Shown here: piece by piece, positions 33,680 to 43,991 of the stretch
Layout: every line of letters starts with the position of its first letter
How positions within the stretch are numbered: position 1 is the first letter of the stretch
DNA from: Botryosphaeria dothidea
Taxonomy: Eukaryota > Ascomycota > Dothideomycetes > Botryosphaeriales > Botryosphaeriaceae
Direction of reading: 5' to 3'
Length of the DNA: 64,000 bases
Assembly (NCBI GenBank): GCA_011503125.2
Contig: WWBZ02000002.1
Span: 372,001 to 436,000, forward strand
Position numbers and translations under genes: made by a program
Notes under the pieces: generated by a model
Told to the model about the DNA's origin: nothing
Databases searched by the model: none
Seen by the model: the letters and a program-made list of their open reading frames with translations, nothing else

Positions 33680-36600
33680 TATCTATAACTACTATAATTT
33701 CCCGCTAGCCTCTTACACTAGTATAGCTCTAGAAACTCTATTTCTTCTACCGGAAGTTCTTAGAAAACTAGGAGAGTATATCCTCCTAGGGGACTTTAAC
33801 CTCTACTATCCTATCTAGAAAGGTATAACCTCCCTAATATACTATATTCTAGCGGATAACCTAATTAAGATAGCTAGTAGCTAATCTTAACCTCGCCCTT
33901 CTAAGGGGTACTATTACTAGACGAGATAGTAGTAGTAAGAGTACTCTAGATCTTATCTTTATATTACGGTGGCTAGAGGAGAGAATCCTTAGCTATAGAG
34001 TTAGCTAGGAGCTTAAATTATCCTCTAACCACCTACCTATCCTTACTATACTTAATTTCTCTCTTACCCCCGTAGAACTACGCCCTCTAAGGCCCTAGTG
34101 GAAGAAAGTAGACTAGAAGAAAACTAATAATATACTCTAATTAAAGCTCGAATACCTTAAAGTAGCCCCTCTTAATACTAAAGTAGATCTAGATTACTTT
34201 GTTACGGTTTGAACCCTGAGGGTGCCTTGGATGGATCCTGCGGCGAGACCTTGGGTTGAGAGGACCCTGAAGCTCAATGAAGCTCAACAAGAAAACCCTG
34301 CAACTCGCTACCAGTAAAAGGGACTCTGGAGAGATATATAAGCAGCGCTATCTTACTTAAACCTTTCTTTCTTTTCTCTTTAGCTTAGTCTTCTCGTAGA
34401 TAGAATGCCACTGTATTTCCGCGAGTGCACCGGATACAAGCCATCACATACTTTACTATACTACTCTAGGAGGCTATCTAAAGGATAATCTAGGAGACTA
34501 TTCTAGTAGCGAGACCCTCGCCCTAGGCCTCTATATAATAGATAAAGGAGTGTTCGGACCTAGTATACTAGACTAGAGTAGCTAGAAGGAAGTAGATAGC
34601 TATAGGGAGGGAGGAGGACTAGATAGTATACTAAACTATTACTAATAGTAAGAAGAGGTAGATTAGAAGAAATAGAATAAAAGTATAGCGTAGAATAGTA
34701 GCTAAGATTACCTTAGACCTATCTATACTCTAGAAGCTCTTAAAGTAGGCAAGAATAAAAGTATAAGAACTACTAGCCCTATCCTAGTTCCTACCTCTCT
34801 AGGGAGTAGATAGATAACTACGCTACGATAATCCGGCTAAGATAGAAATCCTTATTAGCTAGTTCTTCCCCCCTTCTAGGGCTACCGACCTCTTAGACCT
34901 AGATAGGTATATATATCTAGTACTAGTGGAGATCCCCTAAGACCTCGCCGAAGAGCAGGTTATCTATACTATTAAGAAGCTTCCCCTAGATAAGGTACTA
35001 GGCCTAGATAAGATTATTAATAGGTTCCTAAAATAGTATACCTAGACACTAAGTAGACTACTTACTAGGCTCTTCTAGAAATGCCTCGCACTTAGATACT
35101 ACCCTAGGTAGTTTAAAAGCTCTATTACCGTAGTTCTTAGGAAACTATAGAGGGATAACTATACTAAAGCTAAGTTATTTAGGCCGATTACTTTACTTAA
35201 TACGCTAGGGAAGCTACTTAAGAGGATTATAGTAGATCGGATCTCCTAGGCTACTAAGGCCTATAAACTACTCCCCGATATATAGATAGAAGCTAGAAGA
35301 AATAGGTTAGCAGTAGCAGCTCTCGACCTACTTATAGAATAGATCTATACTATCTAGGCGCAAGATCCTAGGCTAGTAGCCTTAGTCCTTAGCCTGGATA
35401 TCTTAGGAGTATACGACTATATATCTTATAGAAGGCTTCTCTATAATATGAGGATAGTAAGGCTCCCAGCATAGATAGAAAGATTTACTTAATCCTTCCT
35501 ACAGGACCGTACCACTTAGCTATCCTTCGGAGACTTTACTAGCCCACTAATCTAGACCTTAACCGGGATTCCCTAGGGATCCTTACTATCTCCGATACTC
35601 TACCTATTCTTCGCTTCTAACCTACTTATATAGCTACGCAGGGGCAATACCTTCCCCCTTAGATTCGTCGATAATACTAATATACAAACCTTAGAGCATA
35701 AGACGGGGATTCCCCCACTCTTACTACACCTGGACGAACTAGCACTAGCCTAGGCTATTAGAGCTAGGGATGGCCCAGTCGCGGCAGTGGTAGAGGAAAC
35801 TTACCAGAGTATTAAACAGATAGCTCGGGCTACTCTAAGTACTAGAGGCGCCGCTGGCCCGGCCAGAAGAACCCTGCTTAGAAAAAAGGCAAACTTACTC
35901 CTCAACTACTACCCCTCTACCTACTAGAGTCTCCCGGAGCGAACGAAGCTACGTATAGTATATAGGAATAAGTAGAAGGAGAGATGGATAAAGTCTACTA
36001 GCCAGGGAAGATAAGATAAGCTAGTAGCCCAAAGCACACAGTGGAACCCAAAAATCAGACAAATCCACAGCGAACTATCCAAGCCATAGAGCACACTCGC
36101 CACCCTACTACGTATAGAGCATATTAGACTAGAGGACTTCCTCTCAAGGCGTAAGGTGCCAGGGCACCCTAGCCCTGCCTGCCCATGCGGCTAGTATAGA
36201 CAAACCCCAAAGCATATCCTCCTCTTCTGCCCCCACTTCCAACAGGGCAGGGCACAGATGCTCCAAAGGGCAGGGACTACGGACTACTACTCCCTCCTCT
36301 CAACAAAGAAGGGGATCAAAGCAGCAACAGACTGGTTCTTACGCCTAGGGCTGCTCAAGCAATTCAGCCTGGCAAGGGAACTAATCCAGGAGGACAACCA
36401 GGAAGAGGAACCAGGAGGACCACCAGGACCACCAGGACCACCAGGACCACCAGGACTACCAGGACCCGGACAACTACGAGGATAAGGACTGAAGGGATAG
36501 GTCTAGTAGGTGAATATAGGGCTGCCATAGCAGCCGCTACTGGTAAGAAGGAAAAACAAGAACTAGTATAGGATAGCATGCCTAGAGAGAGAGGAGGGGT

Positions 36601-36708
36601 TTTTGCCAGGCGAAAAGGTTTTCCCCCTCGTGTAAAATAACTACAGATAGCCAGCCCCGCATGGACCCGTAAGGGAGCTATATCGGGAAGAAATGAATTT
36701 ATCTATCT
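33680..36708 (+). mobile_element. LINE copy C: inverted partner of copy B, internally deleted and chimeric
   Basis: Plus-strand copy starting inside the ORF2 endonuclease (EYILLGDFNL near 33765) directly at the 5' end of copy B, and ending at the ATCT tail near 36708. From 33680 to about 35690 it is dense with TA and stops. After that it is nearly clean, with an open Cys-motif and PGPPG tail (36258-36485). At the switch the sequence jumps from the FVD(N)TNI reverse-transcriptase box straight to QTLEHKTGIP; relative to copy A about 500 bp are missing. A solo LTR is inserted at 34200-34448. Confidence 0.8.
34200..34448 (+). repeat. Solo LTR, 249 bp, with 5-bp target duplication
   Basis: TGTTACGG...CATCACA flanked by TACTT on both sides. 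Removal restores the LINE sequence seen uninterrupted in copy B (reverse complement near 32360). It has a TATATAA box near 34335 and no TA bias, so it arrived after the surrounding LINE was RIP-mutated. It is unrelated to the Gypsy LTRs at 25319 and 29138. Orientation is arbitrary for a solo LTR; the TATA box suggests plus. Confidence 0.85.
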
Positions 36709-37329
36709 CCTTTACTTTCTTTAATAAGTAATATTATGTAAAATATCTCGTAGTAGGAGGTTTATTATAGTATAAATTTAATATGTAGTCGGTTAGCCTA
36801 GTCAAAAAGTGGGATATATATTAATCTTTTCTTGGCTACGCTGAAGAAATCAACTTCAAAGAGCGTGTTTATGTTGAATTTACAGAATTACTGAATTACC
36901 CTACTTCTTTAGTGCCCCTTTTCACGACTGTCTAGGCGGTCCAGACAATGTGGATAATAATAATTTCAAGCAACTTTGACTTGGACATGATTTGGAAGTG
37001 CAATCTTGCTTTTCAATCGCCTCGACCCGGTTTCAAATATGAGATGTTACCTTTTATTCCTTCATACCCTCATGTTTAACGGCGAGAATGCGACATAAAT
37101 TCGCGAATCGTTTACCAAATTTGAAAGAGGTATCTATGCATCTATATTGTACAAGTCTTGCCAACCGCGTGCGCCAACTAAGCACAAGATATCCACCAGG
37201 TATTTCTACGATCCACTATCCTCATGATCAAGCGACATATGTCAGCGTACCATCCCATCAACAGTATCCAATTAGACATCGTCCATAATCGCACACCCTT
37301 CCAAACATAATTGACCCTCAATGGGGCTT
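36709..37329. other. Intergenic transition out of the repeat island
   Basis: The first 100 bp are still TA-rich, then normal composition returns. No open frame with a domain is visible. It includes the 3' flank of the minus-strand gene that follows. Confidence 0.5.
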
Positions 37330-37827
37330 TCATTCCTTCTCTTTGCTCGCAACTTCCGGCTTCGTCGCAGCAGCAGAAGCGACACCACCATCATCACCCT
37401 CATCACCGCTTACACTTCCACTAGCACTTCCCCCGCTTATGCTTCCACTACCAGCAGCACTCCCAGCACTCCTTGAAAAGCTATCCTTCATGACCAGTTC
37501 CTCACCATCATCGTCATCATCCGTACTCTCCTCATCACTCAGTCCACCACCCACAAACAGGTTGCTAAAACGACCGGGATCGTTGTAGCGCTCAGTCCAG
37601 TCGCCGGCGGCACCAGAGCCACCTTCAGCAGATCCCCTTTGCTGTTGCTGCTGCTGCTGCTGCTGCTGTTGCTGAAGTTGCTGCTGCTCCTGTTGCCTCT
37701 TACGCTCGGCGAGACGCGCCGCAAATTGACGTCGAGCACGGGACGGTTGGATCTGGAGAGGAGCGGGAGCGGAGGTCTCGGAACCGGCGTCAGGACTGTC
37801 AGCTGAATAATTTGTGGGTTCACTGGA
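37330..37827 (-). CDS. Candidate C-terminal exon of the SAPS gene (or a separate gene end)
   Basis: A 166-codon open exon without a start codon, preceded by a clean CCCCAG acceptor (37828-37829). It encodes a Ser/Pro stretch, an Arg-rich helix (RARRQFAARLAERKRQQ), a Gln run from a CAG repeat (about 37637-37680), WTERYNDPGRFSNLFVGGG and a Ser/Asp-rich acidic end. Codon use is clearly protein-like. The strong donor GTGGGT at 38402 in the upstream SAPS gene is phase 0 and would join to it through a 575-nt intron. If unspliced, the SAPS frame stops at 38358. Which form dominates cannot be told from DNA. Confidence 0.5.
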   Translation of the reverse strand, partial: SSEPTNYSADSPDAGSETSAPAPLQIQPSRARRQFAARLAERKRQQEQQQLQQQQQQQQQQQQRGSAEGGSGAAGDWTERYNDPGRFSNLFVGGGLSDEESTDDDDDGEELVMKDSFSRSAGSAAGSGSISGGSASGSVSGDEGDDGGVASAAATKPEVASKEKE

Positions 37828-38357
37828 CTGGGGCTAAGGACGAGGTCAGCCTGGCACTCGATGCCTGAAAGGGACTTCAAAAGTGTCGGGCAGAAACGAT
37901 GAGTGAGACAATGACGGTATTACAAGAAGGATGTGGTGGGAAGTCATGACAGTTGTGACGAGAAGAGCAGAAGGCGCAGCTGTGAGGAACATTTGGTAGG
38001 GTATTTCCGAAAACGTGCTCTTGCCAACTGTTGTCATCCGGGCGTCGTCTACATTAATCTAAGGCAATAATACAGCGAGGAAGAAGGGGAAAGGGAGGAG
38101 ATGGTGGTATCTCAACAGTGACCTCAGTCGTTTGTGTGCTGTGTGCGCCCGAAGAAAAAGGATACACTGGCTATCGATGTTTGGTGGTATACATGCGACG
38201 TGCCGCAGCAAGCTTGCGAAGGATCGAGAAGCGTTGCTGGAGGCAGTCGACGAGATGTAGAATATGCCATGCCCAGCAGAAGCCCTGTCCCACTCATGCG
38301 CAGACAGAGGTAGTGAAGAAGACATGAACAACGCACCAACGCGGTAAGCGCACTGTA

Positions 38358-41334
38358 TCATCGATACTCCATCTCAACGTCTTCAAATGAGAGTTCACCC
38401 ACTTGGTCCGAGTCGCTCACATGCGGCGTTGTTTGCCGTTCGCCCTCGCCCTCCTCCATGTCCTCGTCTTCCTCGTCGCTGGAGTTGTTGAAGCCGCTGA
38501 GCAGGCTGCCACCGCTGAGGCCGTATCCGCCGCCTGGGCCGGAGAGCTCCATACTGTCCAGGCCAACCGAACCGCTTCCGCCGAGACCAGCGCTGGCGAG
38601 GGAGGAGTTGCCAAATCCCGAAGCCGCATTGACAGCGTTGAGAACGGCTTGTCGAGGTCCTACAGCCATGTCCGGGCGAACGCCTCCGAGGATGGCATTG
38701 TCCCGTTCGCGCGTCTCTGCCAAAGTGTGCTCCACATAATCTGTCCATTGTTGGTTGATTACCTTTTCCAAGACGGAGAGTGAGAGAAGCTCCGGAGGAT
38801 GTCTCTCAGTGAACTTGACGACTTCTTCTGCGATCAAGGTTAGATGGCCCATGTAGCCCAAACGCATGTTAGTTTCAGCCTGCGCCTTATCGCTGGCTTG
38901 CTGCCCCTCAATGATCCGCTCCGTAATCCTGCCCGTCTCGAACAGATCAATGGCTAGAGCACGGTTGTAGCCACGCTCCATCTGACCGTTGAAAACTTGC
39001 TGGACTACATCGTACACAACGTTGTGGAGGAAGTTGTTCCATGGGAAGCGGAAGAAGAAGTCCTGAGTTGAATGTTAGTATAGATCAGAAAGAGGAAAAG
39101 GCTGGTACCTACCAAGATCGTCGGAACAACACGGTGCTCAACAAACATAATCTTCAGCAAATCACCGACAACTGGTGTGCCGTCAATGTCAACCTCGTAC
39201 TGAGGCCTTTGTGAGTTTGCAAAATCACCAGGCTGCTCTGAGAGCAACATCGAGCGTGAGCCTTCTTCATCCTCGATAGGGGTGACCTCTCCAGCCTCGT
39301 CAGCCTTCTTCGCCGGTTCACCATTCTCAGGCTTCTTGGAAAAAAGGGGAGCCGGCTTGTCGTCAGGATGCGGCGAGAGCTCGCCGGGAGCCTCGGTGGT
39401 TTCCGCGCTCTGGTTGAGTTGTTGCGTCAAGAGCGATACAGTTTGCTTGCTCGAATCGGCCTCCCCAGACTGAGCTTCGTTCTTCTCAGCATCTGCCGCT
39501 GGGGAGTCTGTCATGGCTGTATCACTCTTGTCCAGTTCAAGGCCACCCACCTTATCGGCCAAACCGGCAGATGTGGGCGAATCCGCTTTTTCATCAGTTT
39601 CCTGCGCCGGAGCAGCTGGCTTTTCTGACAACGGTTCCTCGGTAAGCTCAGACTCCTTGGTAAGCTCAGACTCCTTTTCAGTTTCCACTGAGCGAGGAGG
39701 AAGTTTGGGTGATCTCTCCAACGGCTCGCCAATCTCGGTCTTCTCATCACCATCCTTCTTCTCCTCAGGCTCAGCCTCCGAAGCGGCAACTTCCTCAAAG
39801 TCTTCATCTTTGACATTGTTCTGAACCTCAAGCTTCTTCACCTCTTCAGGCGATTCGCTAGAAGGAGCACGGGCGTGATGGAAGCCATGGCTGTCGACAC
39901 TGGTACCAAACTCGTTGTCCAACATTGACGGGTCCTCGCTTTCTTTGACTGAGGTTAGCTTGCCTTCGGCCTTTAAGCGCTCTCTCTCGGCATCCCTAGC
40001 TTTCACCGCAGCTTCGCCTCCACGCTCGTTGAGAAGAGCCATATTGCTACAGTGCAAGAGCTCCGCCATGAGTTCGCAAGTCTTGAAACGATCAAACCCC
40101 AGCGGCTCAATCTTACCACCAAACGCAGCTTTGAGCTCGCGCGGCTTGGTGGTTGTCGTGCCATCTTCGTTGACGACTTTGTCGTTGGCATTATGGACCA
40201 GGTTCATGAAATCAGGCACGTGATTTGCAAACTGACGAAGGAGCGTGCCCAAGTAGATGGGGTCAGAGCTTCTCGGTACCGGACCAGTTTGGTTTTCCAT
40301 GTCGTAATCGGAGTTGTTCTTCCGGATGACCTCGATAACAATACCCACACCTACGGTGAGAGGGTTGCCACCGCGGAGCATCTCAGTGATGAGGTTTTTG
40401 ATGCACGTGTCAGAGACAAGCTGTCGGGTCAACTCATTGGGGCCAATCACGGTTTGGTCTTGTGTCGTAGCGTTGGCGGAAATGGTGATGATGGCTTTCA
40501 AAAAGTCGCCCGCGGATGTCTGAGTGGAAGCATTGTGCTCCGGAGACAGGAAAGACAGGAGGGTCGGGATGAGGTCATGCTGTTGGAGCCACTAAAGTCA
40601 AGGAATCAGTATAGCTCGTAACGATTACGGCAAAAGAAACCTACATCAACGATGCCCTGACCTCCCTCAGCCTTCTCCAGGCTGATGATTTTGAGTAGGA
40701 GGTCCATGACCATCGGGCAATCGACATGTTGGAGCATATCCGGGACGATGTTGTCAATGGACTTGAAGAATTCCAGCATCTCCTCCGTCTTGCGGTCCAG
40801 TAGAGACTCATTAACCTTCGTAAAGTAGCCAGCCTGTACCGGATCCAGCGGCGCAGGCTGCTTGAGATATTCCCAGAATTTCCGTAAGGCGGCTTGGTTC
40901 TCAAGCAGGGCCTCTGAGATGGACCACACCTCAGAAGATAGAATTTCGCAGGCCACATAAGCGTACTTCATGCGTTGTTTCTCTTCTTTGCCCTCTTCGC
41001 CTTCGCCGGAGTCAGACTTGAGTGACCTTGATCGTGACCTTCTCTTGAAGAAACCGCCAAGATCGGCACCGCCTTTCTCGTCTCCCTCGGCTTCCCCGCC
41101 ATTCTCGTTGTCTGGGGATTGCTTGGGTTCAGGGTCGGGCGGTGCAATGACGAATTGCAGCAGGCGTTCCAGAATCTTGTCATCTCGTAGGTATTGTATC
41201 AATTTGGAGTTCTGCTGCTTCAGCTCTTGGATAAGATCCGATTCATCGAGCAACTCCTCGATGGTGACATCGGGCTTGTCCAAGATGGAGTCAAGCGTGG
41301 AAATGTTGGCGTAACCACCGAAGCGCCAGAACAT
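38358..41334 (-). CDS. SAPS-domain protein (Sit4/PP6 phosphatase-associated subunit)
   Basis: Three exons, 41334-40645, 40591-39113, 39062-38358; introns of 53 and 50 nt; 957 residues. It opens with MFWRFGGYAN, as SAPS proteins do (yeast Sap155/185/190, fission yeast Ekc1). They bind the Sit4/PP6 catalytic subunit and direct it in TOR signalling, cell-cycle entry and chromosome segregation. The helical SAPS domain covers roughly residues 1-400 and resumes at about 665-800; between them is a long acidic Glu/Lys/Ser-rich insert with two copies of an ESELT motif. The C-terminus shown is Gly/Ser-rich, then acidic, ending EDVEMEYR. An alternative splice could replace the last 14 residues with the exon at 37330-37827. 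Confidence 0.88.
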
Positions 41335-42259
41335 GGTGGCTCTGTGAGGGGGCTAGCGACGGCGCAGGATGCAGATGTCAGGGGTTGTTTCCGCGATAGC
41401 GCACCGGTTGGGGCGCAGAGGTTGGTGCATGCGACAGCGCGGCAGCATGCAGTGGAGGGCGCACGTCGAAGCCAGGGGCCTGTAATGGCGAGAGGGGATT
41501 GATTGCTGCAGCATCAGACGGGTCAACGTCGCTTCTACACGGGTGGAATGGCGCCTGGCGGGGGCCGAAGACAAGCGGTATCGGGGTGGTGAAGGGCGCG
41601 CAGCCAAGCTGAGGCAGCTGTCGGGCAGTGTGGGGAATGGGGCGGGGAGGAGGGGGATTTACAACGGACCTGGGGCTGATCTCGCAGGCAGGTGTCGTGT
41701 GGGCAGCTTCCGAGGCGTTCGAGAGCAGCGCGGTCTGGAGTGTGACAGACTCAGGTTGGCAGCCGGTCACAAGGCAGAGAGCGCTCTCCAATGTGCAGAA
41801 GCCGAGGGCTGCGGGGTGGATGCGGCATGCAGCGGGCGCAGCAGCGTGACGGGGCAGCTCGGGCTCGAGGGCGTGGGGCTGGTTGGCGTGTTGTTGGTTG
41901 GGGGATGTTGTCTCTGCGCGCAGGCTGCTGGTCGCAGGTGGTGTTCGTCGGATTCGGCGTCGGCCCTAGATTCGGCGGGCGCGCCCAACCCCGGCTTCAC
42001 CACGCGGATCTCACCAAAGCAGTGCCAGCAAGCGCCCAAGGTGGCCCACGAGCCTCCAACAGCCCGCGAGCCTCGAACAATCCGCAGGTCCTGCCTATCC
42101 GCCCTCTACTCCATCCCCGCGTCCGCCTAGCTGCCTCGCTCGCTCCTGCCCGACCACGTGGCAGCCCTTCCGACGCCAACCTCGCTGTCCGTCCCGCCAT
42201 CGCAGCCTATACAGCCAACAGCGCTTGCTACACGCCCCCTCGCAGAACAGCCTCTCATC
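41335..42259. promoter_or_regulatory. Divergent intergenic region between SAPS gene and vps60
   Basis: 925 bp, GC-rich, with compositional open frames on both strands and no domain. It must hold both promoters. No TATA box is evident. Confidence 0.45.
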
Positions 42260-42969
42260 ATGAATCGCCTGTTCGGCGCAAAGAGCACAGGCCCGAAGCC
42301 GACCCTCAGCGGCGCCATCTCGAATGTACGTCATGCCGCCGCCCGCCCTCGTCCAGGAACCAGTGGGGCCCATGCTGACCGTTTTTCCAGGTCGACGGCC
42401 GGATAGAGTCCATCGACGTCAAGCTCGCGAAGCTGAACGCCGAGCTGACCACCTACCAGCAGCGCTTGGCCAAGATGCGTGACGGCCCTGGCAAGACCGC
42501 CATCAAGCAGAAGGCTCTCAAGGTGCTGCAGCAACGCAAGATGTACGAGGCCCAGCGCGATCAACTGCAGCAGCAGTCGTGGAACATGGAGCAGGCCGGC
42601 ATGATGCAGGACAACCTCAAGAACACCATGACCACCGTTGACGCCATGAAGACGACCACCAAGGAGCTGCGCAAGCAGTACGGCAAGGTCAACATCGACA
42701 AGATCGAGAAGATGCAAGATGAGATGGCGGATCTGATGGACATCGGCAACGATATCCAGGAGAGCATAAGCCGGAGCTACGATGTGCCCGAGGACGTGGA
42801 CGAGGCTGAGCTTGACGCCGAGCTTGAGGCTCTTGGAGAGGAGGTCGAGCTGGACGCCATGAACGAGGCTGAGGGCGTCCCGAGCTTCATGGTAGACGAG
42901 GCGAGGCCGCCGCAGTTCATCGACGAGCCTCCAGAGCCCGCCGGCAAGGTCAAAGAGGCGGCAGGCTGA
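42260..42969 (+). CDS. vps60: ESCRT-III-associated protein Vps60 (CHMP5/Mos10)
   Basis: Two exons, 42260-42325 and 42391-42969 (65-nt intron), 214 residues, the usual length. It opens MNRLFGAK, the N-terminus conserved from yeast Mos10/Vps60 to human CHMP5. A basic coiled-coil Snf7 core follows (KQKALKVLQQRKMYEAQRD, about residues 60-80), then an acidic C-terminal half with ISRSYDVPEDVDE and the Vta1/LIP5-binding helix region. It acts late in multivesicular-body sorting by recruiting Vta1 and stimulating Vps4. The gene is divergent from the SAPS gene. Confidence 0.95.
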
Positions 42970-43991
42970 GACCTTTCGCTGGTTCCGGCCGAGCCCCCGG
43001 AACCTTGACTTATCAGCACAGCATGGCTGAGCCGACGAAGAGCGATACCAGCATACATGACCACATACATGGCGTGACGGATACACGGCGTTCTGAAAAC
43101 GTGCTTGGATTCTTGGCTTGCCCGCGAAGCCTGCACACTCCCAGTTACGGGTCCTTGGCGCGCTGACGATGCGCGTGCCGCATGCGCACCACCACAATCG
43201 CCCACCGTGGCCGCTGTACTAGACTCGCTCACAGCCCTCAGGCAATCGTAGTGCTTTATCTCTAATCTGCAAACTGAGTCGTATCTGTCTCTTCGTCCCG
43301 TCTGGCCCTTCTTGTGCTGCGTCTTGGCCTACCTGCCCCGCCGTGCGGAGAAGATCGGGGCCGCCGCCCCAGTATGACGACAAGAGCCAAGCCTTGTCCT
43401 CCAGAGCGGAGTGGGGTGGAGGCGGGGGGTGGAAGTGGCAACGTGCCGAGTTTTCCGGTGTCCTCGCCTTCCACCGGCTGCCTCCGTCATCTCATTGGAT
43501 CCGCCCCTTGCCAAGACGCGTGGACTGGTCTGGGGCCTATCGCGCAGTCCCAAACATATCCCCACCACGAGACTAACTGGCTCTTAGCCAAGTCTGCCAG
43601 AAGCCAAAATACCCGGCCCCAAGCCTTCTACGTAGTGTTACCCCCTTGGCATAGCATCTGCTTGCGTCCTCAGGCCCGGCATACGAACTCCTCCACCCCT
43701 CATGCGCCAAGTGCTCTGCTCGGAGGATGCCTTGGCTTTCTTCATTCTGCAGGGAAGCTTCTTTCATAAGACGGTGCGGATGCTCGGGTCACCCAACAAT
43801 GGAGCCTATATAAAGAGTCCCCGTGACCACCCTCTCGGAATCATATCCTTCAAGACTCCTTCACTTTCAGTCTCCACCCTTATGGTCCTACTGGACTTCT
43901 TCAGCCACACGATCATTCCCCCTCGCCGACCAAAGTGATAATTAAACCACACGAATACTCAATCTACGACTGACCACAACAATCAGTAACA
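42970..43991. promoter_or_regulatory. Upstream region of the ENA ATPase gene with TATA box
   Basis: A TATATAAA at 43807-43814 lies 178 bp upstream of the ATPase ATG, followed by pyrimidine-rich leader sequence; this looks like an inducible-type promoter. The first half (42970-43500) has no gene I can support. Confidence 0.55.
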
